From the NCBI RefSeq assembly GCF_033807715.1, contig NC_084590.1, positions 2,980,001 through 3,044,000 of the forward strand: DNA of 64,000 bases, in the 5' to 3' direction. Of this stretch, positions 53,623 to 63,997 are shown in pieces. How positions within the stretch are numbered: the stretch's first letter is position 1; each line of letters opens with the position of its first letter. This DNA comes from Cololabis saira. Taxonomy: Eukaryota > Chordata > Actinopteri > Beloniformes > Belonidae. A program made the position numbers and the translations under genes. The notes beneath the pieces are model-generated. The model saw only the letters and a list, made by a program, of their open reading frames with translations. It searched no databases and had not been told where the DNA came from.

Positions 53623-54355
53623 ACCGACGCTTCGGACATAGCAGTAGGAGGGAGTCGTAGAGCAACGGGTGGCAGGAGTTTGGCAACCTCTTGCATTTTT
53701 CAGCCATAAACTACGTGACGGTGAGCGAAAGTATAGTGTCTTTGACCGTGAGTTGTTGGCGCTGTACCTCGCCACCCGTCATTTTCGTTTTTTCTTGGAA
53801 GGCCATCATTCACGGCATATGTAGACCATAAGCCGTTGATCTTTGCAATCTCCAAGGTGACAGAGCCATGGTCCGCTCGCCAGCAGCGCCATCTAGCGTC
53901 CATCTCAGAGTTCACCACGAACATTCGGCAACCTTGTGGCCGATTGCCTGTCACGCGTGCTCGTGTGCCCTGTAAATCTGGGAGTTGATTTTTCTGCCAG
54001 GGCTGCTGACCAAGCCGGTGACCAGGACATCGCAACTATTAAGTCTGCTGGTACCCCAGACTTAATAGACTGGAGAACTTGGCGGTGGAGGTCGGAGGTC
54101 CAGCCCTTCTCTGTGACATCTCCTCTGGTCGGCCCCGTCCGGTGGTCCCAGTTTCCTGGCGCCGGCGGGTTTTCGACTCAGTACACTCCCTCTCACACCC
54201 TGGCATCCGGGCGTGAAACTGGTTGGGGCCAAGTTCGTCTGGCCCGGCCTCCGCAGGGAGGTTAAAGAGTGAGCAGCCGCATGTGTAGCATGCCAGCGGT
54301 CTAAAGTCCACCAGCACACAAAGGCGCCCCTGGAACCCTTCCCGATTGCATCCAT
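53623..54355 (+). pseudogene. Gypsy RNase H to integrase linker, opposite strand
   Basis: Plus-strand codons read TDASDIAVGG, then (shifted) WQPLAFFSHKLRDGERKYSV, FDRELLALYLATRHFRFFLE, HKPLIFAISKVTEPWSARQQ and ADCLSRVLV, the RNase H domain and its end. The linker (VNLGVDFSARAADQAGDQDI) follows and, in changing frames, the start of the integrase zinc domain (about 54260-54350). Multiple frameshifts and a stop are present. This is the part of pol that should lie upstream of the minus-strand fragment next door, but it is inverted relative to it. Confidence 0.78.
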
Positions 54356-54359
54356 CCCG

Positions 54360-54412
54360 TATGGATGGATGGATGGGTGGGTGGGTGGGTGGTTGGATGG
54401 ATGGATGGATGA
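54360..54412. repeat. (GGAT/GGTG)n microsatellite
   Basis: ATGG units with a central GGGT block, at the end of the gypsy fragment. Confidence 0.88.
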
Positions 54413-55416
54413 TCATTAAAAAAATTACAATTTCACAAATGAACACTTCATGTCACAAGTTTTTACGTCCTCATAAGAACAAATAAATGAACATGTCCCT
54501 CAAGTCTGGACTGTGTTTCATTCCAAATGTGTGATTCTCTCATCGTTGGTGTTTCACTGTGAGGACACTGAGACATGAACTTGTTTTTGTTTAGAAAATC
54601 AGATGTATTACCACATCATCTCTGCAGCATGGACATGGTCTGTAGGTCCTGCCTGCTGACGCCCTCTTTGCTCTCTGGTTGTCATGGTGATGGGGAAATG
54701 ATGGTAAAACACACAAGTTACATGGAGAATGTAAATACACAGTAAATGACAAACAAGTGAGTTTCACAGATAAAAACAAAGAAGTCGTTGAGATTAAGAC
54801 ATTGTGCAGCTTTTTCAACTCAGAGTTCTTTTGTCTCTGAAAAGTTCCCCATCACGCAGCGCCAGGCCACATCTAATTCAAAATGTTACTTTTTCCTTTA
54901 ATCGTTACTTTCCGTTGTTCTGTAACCATGGTAACCCGTTGCTGTGTTGTAGCTGCAGCAGCTCCACACATAACAGACGTGGGGAAAAGATCGCTAATGG
55001 TTTAACTTTTCACCGCTTTCCTGCTCGGAGGCAGAACTACGGAGGCCGAGTATCTGAGATAACAAAGAGTCGTCGGCTCGCTTGAATCGCGGCTGTAACG
55101 ACCAAACATAACCTTCCACAGTAAACCACAAACAAACACTCGGGGTCGGATCATTCACACAGGTTTTATTCCCCACTTCTCCAGCTAAACGCATTTGCTG
55201 GCCAGCTCTCTGCGGTGCAATTAACCCCAATCTGCAGATACAACTAGTTTGTTGAGGAAAAAATATTAACTCTATTTGTAGCTGCAGAGGAAAAAAATAA
55301 TCTCATGAGGAAAACAAAAATATTGCTCAATATTGCCTCTTCCGAATAATATAGCAGTCAAAAAAAAAGAAAAGAAAAAGAAAAAAGTAAGAGTAATACA
55401 AAACATGTACTGTATG
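54413..55416. other. Unassigned sequence
   Basis: No gene, RNA or repeat recognised over about 1 kb. Short open frames lack domains. Confidence 0.5.
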
Positions 55417-55565
55417 CAGTGTTGTGCAAGTTCATACTTCTGATGAACTAGTTCAAAGTTCAGTTCACATAGTTTAAAAATGAACAGTTCACGTTCATAG
55501 TTCACTATTTTCATTTTGAACTAGTTCAAATTCAGTTCATTTCAATATTATCAATTTGTCTACCT

Positions 55566-57737
55566 CACTCACTCACTCATCTTCTCCCGCTTTATCCGTT
55601 ACCGGGTCGCGGGGGCAGCAGCCTCAGCAGGGATGCCCAGACTTCCCTCACCCCAGACACCTCCTCCAGCTCTTCCGGGGGGAGTCCGAGGCGTTCCCAG
55701 GCCAGCCGAGAGACATAGTCTCTCCAGCGTGTCCTGGGTCTTCCCCGGGGTCTCCTCCCGGTGGGACATGCCTGGAACACCTCCCTAGGGAGGCGTCCAG
55801 GAGGCATCCGGTACAGATGCCCAAGCCACCTCAGCTGACTCCTCTCAATGTGGAGGAGTAGCGGCTCGACTCCGAGCTCCTCCCGGGTGACCGAACTCCT
55901 CACCCTATCTCTAAGGGAGCGTCCAGCCACCCTGCGGAGGAAACTCATCTCGGCCGCTTGTATCCGCGATCTTGTCCTTTCGGTCACTACCCAAAGTTCA
56001 TGACCATAGGTGAGGGTAGGGGCGTAGATTGACCGGTAAATCGAGAGCTTCGCCTTTCGACTCAGCTCCCTCTTTACCACGACGGTCCAGTACATCGACC
56101 GCATTACTGCGGACGCTTGTCAGTCGGGTTAAGGAGATTCTCAAAGTATTCCTTCCACTGTCCGACAATGTCCCCAGTCGAGGTCAACAGCTCCCCACCA
56201 GCACCATAAATGGTGCCGGCAGAGTACTGCTTCCCCCTTCTGAGGCGCCGAACGGTCCTCCAGAATTTCCTCGAGGCCGACCGAAAGTCCTCCTCCATGG
56301 CCTCCCCGAACTCCTCCCAGACCCGAGTTTTTGCCTCCAAGACTGCCCGAGCCGCGGCCCGCTTGGCCTGCCGGTACCTATCTACTGCGTCAGGAGTCCC
56401 ACCGGCCAACATAGCCCGGTAGGACTCCTTCTTCAGTCTGACAGCATCCTGTACTTCCGGTGTCCACCACCGGGTTCTAGGATTGCCGCCACGACAGGCA
56501 CCGGAGACCTTGCGTCCGCAGCCTCGAGCCGCCGCGTTGACAATGGAGGCAGAGAACATGGTCCACTCGGACTCGATGTCCCCCGCCTCCCCCGGGATCC
56601 GAGAGAAGCTCTCCCGGAGGTGGGAGTTGAAGATGTCCCTGACAGAGGGCTCGGCCAGACGTTCCCAACAGACCCTCACAATCCGTTTGGGTCTGCCCGG
56701 TCTGTCCAACCTCCTCCTCCGCCAGCGCATCCAACTCACCACCAGGTGGTGATCAGTTGACAGCTCAGCCCCTCTCTTCACCCGAGTGTCCAAGACATGC
56801 GGCCGAAGGTCAGATGAAACAACAACAAAGTCGATCATTGACCTCCGGCCTAGGGTGTCCTGGTGCCACGTGCACTGATGGACACCCTTATGCCTGAACA
56901 TGGTGTTCGTGATGGACAAACTGTGACTCGCACAGAAGTCCAACAACAAAACACCACTCGGGTTCAGATCGGGGAGGCCGTTCCTCCCAATCACGCCTCT
57001 CCAGGTATCACTGTCATTGCCCACGTGAGCGTTGAAGTCCCCCAGTAGAACAATGGAGTCCCCAGTTGGAGCACTATCAAGTACTCCTCCCAGGGACTCC
57101 AAGAAGGCCGGGTACTCCCCACTGCTGTTCGGCCCGTAGGCACAAACAACAGTGAGAGACCTATCCCCGACCCGAAGGCGCAGGGAAGCGACCCTCTCGT
57201 TCACCGGGGTGAACTCCAACACATGGCGGCTGAGCTGGGGGGCTATAACCAAGCCCACACCAGCCCGCCGCCTCTCACCCTGGGCAACTCCAGAGTAGTG
57301 GAGGGTCCAGCCCCCTTCAAGGAGCTGGGTTCCAGAGCCCAAGCTATGTGTGGAGGTGAGCCCGACTATCTCTAGCCGGTATCTCTCAACCTCACGCACA
57401 AGCTCCGGCTCCTTCCCCCCCAGCGAGGTGACATTCCATGTCCCCACTGTGAGGGTTGATGTCCAGGGATTGGGTCGTCGAGGCACCCCGCCACGACTGC
57501 TACCCAGCCCACAATGCACCGGCCTGCCATGGTCCTTCCTGCGGGTGGTGGGCCTACTGGAAGGCGGACCCGCGTCGCCGTTTCGGGCTGAGCCCGGCCG
57601 GGTCCCACGGGCAAAGACCCGGCCACCAGGCGCTCGCCTACGAGCCCCGACCCCAGGCCTGGCTCCAGGGCGGGGCCCCGGTGACGACGATCCGGGCGAC
57701 GTAACGGTCCTTGCTTGCATTCTTCTCATGGTAGGCT
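55566..57737 (-). mobile_element. Rex3 (RTE-clade) deletion derivative
   Basis: Minus-strand LINE flanked by TTGTCTACCT at 55556-55565 and 57738-57747. The 3' end is a (GAGT)n tail after GGATAAAGCGGGAGAAGATG, the typical RTE 3' end. The endonuclease and the protein C-terminus are retained but the reverse transcriptase is gone. Confidence 0.88.
55592..57729 (-). pseudogene. Rex3 ORF2 lacking the RT core
   Basis: 57729-56104 is a 541-residue frame: a Pro/Arg-rich start, then an apurinic-type endonuclease of the CFDP2-like RTE type ([79 protein letters not shown]). It breaks off after [18 protein letters not shown], where RT should begin. From 56104 to 55592 the C-terminal segment is fused in another frame: MRSMYWTVVVKRELSRKAKL, YGHELWVVTERTRSR, LRWLGHLYRMPPGR and RGRPRTRWRDYVSRLAWERL. 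Roughly 400 residues containing all RT motifs are missing. In the endonuclease the usual Glu motif reads GLTSTHS instead of GLxETHL, so a catalytic residue is also altered. Confidence 0.88.
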
Positions 57738-58039
57738 TGTCTACCTGTAACTGGGAAATCAGACCTCTTGGTCTTTCTGGGAACTTTTTTGATTGTTAAG
57801 GACTCGCAGATATTTTCTCACACTGGGCGGATGCTTTAACTCCACATGACGTTTCAAATGTGAAGTTGACGAGGCCGACGCTCAGACTTGTTTTCTCAGC
57901 GCAGGTGGACATAATTTGCACAGAAAGGTTAGTTTCCTACCGTCAGACTCTTTGGGAGACGATGTGTAGATAATGATAAGCGGATCATCATCTGACGGCT
58001 CGCTGACGCTGCGTCTGCAACGTCTCTCTTCACCTGTGA

Positions 58040-58162
58040 AGGCTGATTTATGGTTCAGCGTTAAATCGACGGCGAAGACTACGGCGTAAGGCACGCGGCG
58101 ACGCGAACCATACGGTCCGCACGCAGCGTACGTAGGTGTAACGCGGAACCATAAATCAGCCT
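58040..58162. repeat. Palindromic mini-element copy 8
   Basis: AGGCTGATTTATGGTTCAGC to GCGGAACCATAAATCAGCCT; nested in the hAT-type element. Confidence 0.87.
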
Positions 58163-58619
58163 ACATTTGTAAAGACTGGGCTCGTCGAGCATTTTAAATG
58201 TGCGCGCCGCCTGCTGGTGAAATAAGAAGGATTATTCCGTAATAATTGGACCTAAACAGTGAAGCTCACATAATCTGAACAGATCAAATTCCAGTTCATG
58301 ATCTGCAGAATGAACAAGTTCACGTTCAAGTTCTTTATGTGTAAATATGTTGCGTTCAGTTCAACGTTCTCACAGAAATGAACGTGTTCAATGAACGCGT
58401 TCATTTGAACGCGTTCATTTGAACGCGTTCATGCACAACACTGACTGTATGTTGTACTACTATACTAATTTATTGAAACACATGGCGAGTCAAACATTTA
58501 CCAAAGCAGCTGCTACAGATGACTTCAATATCCCACAATATCGGGGCCGGCCGCGGCTCCGAGTGGAGCTGGAGTTCTGCAGCTGCTGCTGCGCGTCGGC
58601 ATCGCCCCGCTTCACTCGA

Positions 58620-59270
58620 CCTTTTTGTCCATCGTTCCTGTAGTTTCTTGTGCTGACCTCCCTTTTTTCTCTTTTGTGCATGTTTGCAGGCCGGAGCTTC
58701 GGGAGCTGCGTGCTGGCCTGCGCCCCCCCCCCGGTCATCCCGTTGCTGCTTCCACCTGCCTGCGGTCCTCCACCCCCCTCTGGTCATCCCGCTGCTGCTT
58801 CCACCTGCCTGCGGTCCTTCACCCCCTCTGGTCATCCCGCTGCTGCTTCCACCTGCCTGCGGTCCCCCACCCCCTCTGGGTCATCCCGCTGCTGCTTCCA
58901 CCTGCCTGCGGTCCCCCACCCCCTCTGGTCGTCCCGCTGCTGCTTCCACCTGCCTGCTGTGTGCTGCTGACGTCCCCGACTCCCCCAGTCTGGCCCTCGG
59001 CAGGAGGGTCCCCCCTTATGATCCAGGTCCTGGTCCAGGTTTCTAGCCCCTTATGATCCAGGTCCTGGTCCAGGTTTCTTCCCTCCTAAAGGGGAGTTTT
59101 TCTTGCCACTGTTTGGCTTAAGGCTTTTCTCCAACTAGGGGAGTTTTTACCTGCCATTGTTTATGTAATAATTGCTCGGGGTCATGTTCTGGGTCTCTGG
59201 AAAGCGTCTAGAGACAACATCTGTTGTATTAGATGCTATACAAATAAAATTGAATTGAATTGAAAAATTG
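58620..59270 (+). mobile_element. 5'-truncated L2 3' UTR copy with expanded minisatellite
   Basis: It matches the L2 3' UTR from TTTTTGTCCATCGTTCCTGT to the AATAAAATTGAATTGAATTG end. The minisatellite has about six units (GGTCATCCCGCTGCTGCTTC), and a 30-bp block around CCTTATGATCCAGGTCCTGG is duplicated. No coding sequence. Confidence 0.87.
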
Positions 59271-59275
59271 AAATT

Positions 59276-59455
59276 GAACAAACAACCAGACACAGTCACA
59301 CTCACACTCACACCTACAGGCATTTTAGAATCATCAATCAACCTACTACGCATGTTTTTGGACTGTGGGAGGAAGCCGGAGTAACCGGAGGGAACCCACG
59401 CAAGCACAGGGAGAACATGCAAACTCCACACAGAAAGACCCCCGCCAGGCCATGT
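59276..59455 (-). repeat. Fragment of a common fish interspersed repeat
   Basis: Contains TTTTTGGACTGTGGGAGGAA, CCGGAGTAACCGGAGGGAAC and GGAGAACATGCAAACTCCAC, words of a very widespread fish repeat whose full form ends in a tRNA-like region. The tRNA-like end is absent here. Confidence 0.65.
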
Positions 59456-60307
59456 TTATTATGTTCAGGATCAGGTAGGAACAAGTAGGAACGGCAAATT
59501 TGTGCGTGTAGCTGTAGCGTGGATGTGCAGTGTGGCTTTGTAAGACTATGTGTGTGTGAATGCGAACAATCAAACAATTTTAATATGCATTTACTTTTTT
59601 AGAAATTTTACATTTTTTTTTTTTGCCCGTTTTGGGAAAATGCTGGGTCTGCATTCTTGGCCAGGCTTGATTTTTCATTTTCAAAAGCTTGGGAACAGAA
59701 AAAACATAGGATTCCATTGACTCCTCCTTGTTTATAATGGAGCCAATGAAATTCACAATATCACTTCTCTTGATCTTAAGGTTTTGTTGCTGAGATGCTG
59801 TTCTACAATCACTTTTGGGCTAACATGTTTGGGTTCCTGCTTGCCTGCACTTCTTCTCTTGCGCCTGTCTCCACATATTTCTCCTATGAAATATGAAAAT
59901 AGATCATGTTCATTCCTTCCTTTCCTTATAAACAAACCAAAATCACCTAACCATTTACAACATATTAACCTGCACTACAGTGCTGCTGCTTTCCCCTGCC
60001 TCTCTCTGAGTTTGAGCCTGTGGTGTCCAACATTACAGTTAGTGAAGTAACAGCAGAGGGAAAATGTGCTTTCCATACTCTGTACAACACACATAACCAG
60101 AGGTGGCCGGGTAGTACTCAGTTACATTTGCTTGAGTAAGGTTTTGGATAAATTGTGCTTTTAAGAGTAGTTTTAATGCAAAGTTCTTTTTACTTTTACT
60201 GGAGTAATATTGTTCTAAAGTAACAATACTAATAGCAAAAATGGATTTTAAACTGAGCTCCCGGCTCCTTTTCATTTCTGCGCCGCGTCCTGGCTGTCTG
60301 TCTGTGA
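59456..60307. other. Unassigned; hAT-MITE-like end near 60098
   Basis: No gene recognised. The words CCAGAGGTGGCCGGGTAGTA and TTGCTTGAGTAAGG at 60098-60145 resemble one end of a known kind of fish MITE, but no second end was found. Confidence 0.4.
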
Positions 60308-60447
60308 AGGCTGATTTATGGTTCTGCGTTAATCGACGCAGAACCTACGTCGTAGGGTTACGGCGTACGCGCACTGTACGGTGCGCATCGCCGCGTAACT
60401 ACGCCGTAGGCTCTGCGTCGATTTAACGCGGAACCATAAATCAGCCT
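60308..60447. repeat. Palindromic mini-element copy 9
   Basis: AGGCTGATTTATGGTTCTGC to GCGGAACCATAAATCAGCCT, flanked by TGA at 60305-60307 and 60448-60450, a 3-bp duplication. Confidence 0.9.
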
Positions 60448-60687
60448 TGAGCAGCAGTGAGGGGAGAGCGGAGGGAGGAGGGGGAGCGGGGCTGCTGTGC
60501 CGCCGTGCCGTCATTACCTTAGCACTGGGTGTCTTGATGATTCGCAATTACAGGCTGAGCCTACCGTTAGTTTTTAAACTATAAAAAGTGGGGGGGACAA
60601 AAACATGATTTTGAAAATTGGGGGGGACATGTCCCCCCTGTCCCCAGTGGAAATTGCGCCCATGTTCAGGATAATGTTTTATTTATT
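60448..60687. other. Unassigned; G-run palindrome near 60620
   Basis: Contains GGGGGGGACATGTCCCCCC followed by CAGTGGAAATTGCGCCCATG, words of a common fish repeat. No coding content. Confidence 0.45.
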
Positions 60688-60996
60688 TCAATTCAATTCG
60701 ATTCAATTTTATTTATATAGCGTCTAATACAACAGATGTTGTCTCTAGACGCTTTCCAGGGATCCAGAACATGAACATAAACATAAACCCCCGAGCAATT
60801 ATTATATAAACAATGGCAGGTAAAAACTCCCATAGTGGGAGAAAAACCTTAAGCTTGTAAGCAGTGTCAAGAAAAACTCCCCTTTAGGAGGAAGAAACCT
60901 GGACCAGGACCAGGACCAGGATCATAAGGGGGGACCCTCCTGCCGAGGGCCAGACTGAGGGAGTCGGGGACGTCAGCAGCACACAGCAGGCAGGTG
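60688..60996 (-). mobile_element. 5'-truncated L2 3' UTR copy, minus strand
   Basis: Reverse complement of the L2 end: TTCAATTTTATTTATATAGC, TGTCTCTAGACGCTTTCCAG, CTCCCCTTTAGGAGGAAGAA, ending in GCAGCACACAGCAGGCAGGT. ATTTATTT words occur on both sides and may be the target duplication. Confidence 0.85.
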
Positions 60997-61239
60997 GCAT
61001 GTATTTATTTATTGTGTCAGAACGACCTCAGATGTTTGTGCCACTTTTCTCATAATCAATTATGTAATTATTCACAAAAACTTGAAATTCAGTGATACAT
61101 ACTTCTAAACCCATCATCCATCCCTACAGTTAAGATAAGATAAGATAAGAAATCCTTTAATAGTCCCACAGAGGGGAAATTTCCAGATTACAGCAGCAAA
61201 GGGGATAGTGCAAAACACAAGAGGCATCAATATCACACA

Positions 61240-61240
<1 letters not shown>

Positions 61241-61305
<65 letters not shown>
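61241..61305. repeat. (AAT)n microsatellite
   Basis: An uninterrupted AAT run in the LINE 3' UTR, with AAG runs nearby. Confidence 0.9.
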
Positions 61306-61310
<5 letters not shown>

Positions 61311-61525
61311 CACTATAAACAGTATATACAATAATAATAATAATAAGAAGAAGAAGAAGAAGAAGGAGAATAAAGATAGTAATAAAAAATACTAGTATAT
61401 AAAAAGAATAAAAAGAAAATAACAGATGGATAATTACAGATGTTATTTACATGATTGTACGTTGCAGAGAATGATATTGCACATTATTTTCCGGTTTGTA
61501 TATTTATTGTCAGGTTGTATGTGGT

Positions 61526-63997
61526 CTACTGTGAGCAGTGCTGGTTGTGTAGTCTCACAGCTGCAGGGAGGAAGGACCTTCTGTAGCGCTCCTTCACACA
61601 CCTAGGGTGAAGGAACCTGTCGCTGAAGGAGCTCTCCAGTGCTCTGAAGGTCCTTCATGGGGTGGGAGTCCTTCTCAGCTTAGATGACAGCTTAGCCATC
61701 ATCCTCCTCTCTCCCCCCACCTGCACTGTGTCCAGAGAGCAGCCCACGACAGAGCCGGCCCTCTTGATGGTTTTGTCCAGCCTCCTTCTGTCTGCAGCTG
61801 TGATGTTGCTGCCCCAGCAGACCACTTCGTAAAAAATGGCTGATGCCACCACAGTGTTATAAAATGTTTTCAGGAGTGTTTCCTGCACACCAAAAGCCCT
61901 CAGTCTCCTAAACAGATAGAGTCTGCTCTGGCCTTTTTTGTGGAGTGCAGAGGAATAATGACTTGGATTTTATATAGCGCCCTTCTAGGCACCCAGAGCG
62001 CTTTACAGAAATCATTATTCATCCATACACATTCTTTCTGGTGGTGGTAAGCTACGTTTGTAGCCACAGCTGCCCTGGGGCAGACTGACGGAAGCGTGGC
62101 TGCTATATCGCGCCTAACGGCCCCTCCGACCACCACCAACATTCATACACATTCACACGGGGCAAGGTGGGTAAGGTGTCTTGCCCAAGGACACTACGAC
62201 AGCAAACTGGGACAGAGCGGGATTCGAACCGCTGACCTTCGGATCATTGGACGACCCGCTCTACCACCTGAGCTACTGCCGCCCCGAATTTGTAGTCCAG
62301 TCCAGTTTATTGTTGAGGTGAACACCCAGGTACATATAAGATGTCACCATCTCAATGTCCTTTCCCTGGATGTTCACCGGTGTCGGGGGGGATTTATTAC
62401 ATCTGCGGAAATCCACCACCAGTTCTTTAGTTTTCCCCGCGTTGATCTGGAGGTGATTCTGCATGCACCAGTCCACAAAGTCCTGGGACAGTTCTCTGTA
62501 CTCGCTATCATCTTCATCAGTGATGAGGCCGACGATAGCAGAGTCATCCGAGAACTTTTGTAGGTGACAGGTTGGTGAGTTGTAGGAGAAGTCAGCAGTG
62601 TAAAGAGTGAAGAGGAACGGCGCCAGGACCGTTCCCTGCGGGGGCCCCACACTGCAGACGACAATGTCCGATGTGTGGTCCCGTGTCCTCACATACTGTG
62701 GACGGTTGGTGAGGTAATCCAGAATCCAGGATGTAAGGTGACTGTCAACCCCTGCATTCTCCAGCTTGTCTCCCAGAAGTGCCGGCTGGATGGTGTTGAA
62801 CGCACTGGAGAAATCAAAGAACATGATCCTCACAGTGTTCCCAGGTTTCTCCAGGTGAGACAGGGCACGATGTAGCATGAAGATGACGGCATCATCCACC
62901 CCAATGCCAGGTTGGTAAGCAAACTGTAGTGGGTCCATCGCTGGGCTCACCATGGGGCGGAGATGTCGGAGGAGCAGCCGCTCCAGGGCCTTCATCAGGT
63001 GGGATGTCAGACCCACCGGCCTGAAGCTGCTGAGGTCCTTGGGGTGCGGGTTCTTGGGCACAGGTACCACGCAGGATGTCTTCCATAGTGGTGGTACCCT
63101 CCCCAGCCTCAGGCTCAGGTTGAACAGGTGTCCAACAATCCCGCACAGCTGGTCTGCACAGGACTTCAGGAGCCTGGAGCTAACGCCGTCTGGACCCGCA
63201 GCCTTCATCGCGTTCATCTTCCTGAGCTGATTCCTCACCTGGAGGGTTGTGAGGGACAAGCTGGAGCAGGGGGTGTGTGTATCAGAGGTAGTGGAGGGGG
63301 GTGGGGGGGTAGAGCAGAGGGCAGGAACAGTGGAGGGGGGTGGGGGGGTAGAGCAGAGTGCAGGAACAGCGGGGGGTCGGCTGTGGGATGAGCTTTGTTG
63401 TGTGTGGGGTGGAGGGGGTGGAGCTGGAGCTGGAGGTGAAGGTGAAGGTGTCGATGACAGTGGGGGGGCTGTTGTTGAGCTGAAGGAGGAGGAGGAGGAA
63501 GGGGAGGGGGGGTGTCCTGTAGAAGCAGATGAAAGGGGTTGCAGCAGTGTGAGCTGGGTTGGGGGAGGGGGAGAAGACTGATCAAATCTATTGAAAAACT
63601 AATTTAGATCGTTCACCCACTGTTGGTCCCCCACAGCCTGGGAGTCTGGTTTCTTGTGGCCAGAGATAGTTTTTAAGCCTCTCCAAACTCCTTTGATGTT
63701 CTTTGGCTGCAGTTGTTCCTCCATCTTTCTTCTGTAGCAGTTCTTCCCCTCTCTGATCCTCCTCCTTAGTTCCTTATCAGCAGTCCTCAGCTCCTCTTTA
63801 TTTCCTGATCTAAAGGCCCTCTTCTTCTCCTTCAGGAGAGCCTTTATGTCAGGATTAATCCAGGGTTTGTTGTTGGAAAAACACCTTACCGTCCTTGTTG
63901 GTATGGTGTTATCCACACAGAAGTTGATGTAGTCTGTGATACAGTCAGTGAGACCATCAATGTCATCCCCATGAGAGTCACAGAGTTCCTCCCACAC
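61526..63997 (-). pseudogene. LINE ORF2 (RT part), two stops and a SINE insertion
   Basis: From 63997: the pre-RT region (TRTVRCFSNNKPWINPDIKA, LLKEKKRAFRSGN), then a single TAG at 63599-63601 just before FFNRFD in the same frame. RT motifs: MKAAGPDGVSSRLLKSCADQ, SFRPVGLTSHLMKALERLLL, QFAYQPGIGVDDAVI, MFFDFSSAFNTIQP, GPPQGTVLAPFLFTLY, LQKFSDDSAIVGLI (the catalytic box reads SDD) and YMYLGVHLNNKLDW. A SINE cuts after the DWTTN codons; ALHKKGQSRLYLFRRLR resumes beyond it. A second stop (TGA after RRTPTP) precedes the terminal SSFSDRFLHPRCVKERYRRS. Otherwise open, so loss of function is recent. Confidence 0.87.
61956..62285 (-). mobile_element. tRNA-derived SINE (V-SINE-like)
   Basis: On the minus strand it starts GGGGCGGCAGTAGCTCAGGT (A-box region) and has a B box GGTTCGAATCCCG about 35 bp later, a central body with TTGGGCAAGACACCTTACCC, and a tail GTAAAGCGCTCTGGGTGCCT...GCGCTATATAAAATCCAAGT. 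The tRNA-like head and the tail GCGCTATATAAA are typical of V-SINE-group fish SINEs. A short ATTC repeat flanks it. About 330 bp. Confidence 0.83.

Larger units (their letters stand above)
55417..58443. mobile_element. hAT-type element with perfect 8-bp TSD, hosting a Rex3 copy
   Basis: CAGTGTTGTGCA ends in inverted orientation, flanked by ACTGTATG at 55409-55416 and 58444-58451. Subterminal DNA is rich in GTTCA/TGAAC words, with a triplicated GAACGCGTTCATTT near the right end. No transposase. About 850 bp without the nested Rex3, and it also holds mini-element copy 8. Confidence 0.87.

Noticed and set aside
56029..56760. 243-codon plus-strand frame
   Set aside because: Antisense of the Rex3 endonuclease-containing frame; no domain.
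62210..62285. tRNA gene on the minus strand
   Set aside because: A and B boxes are present but the structure is the head of a 330-bp SINE inserted in a LINE.
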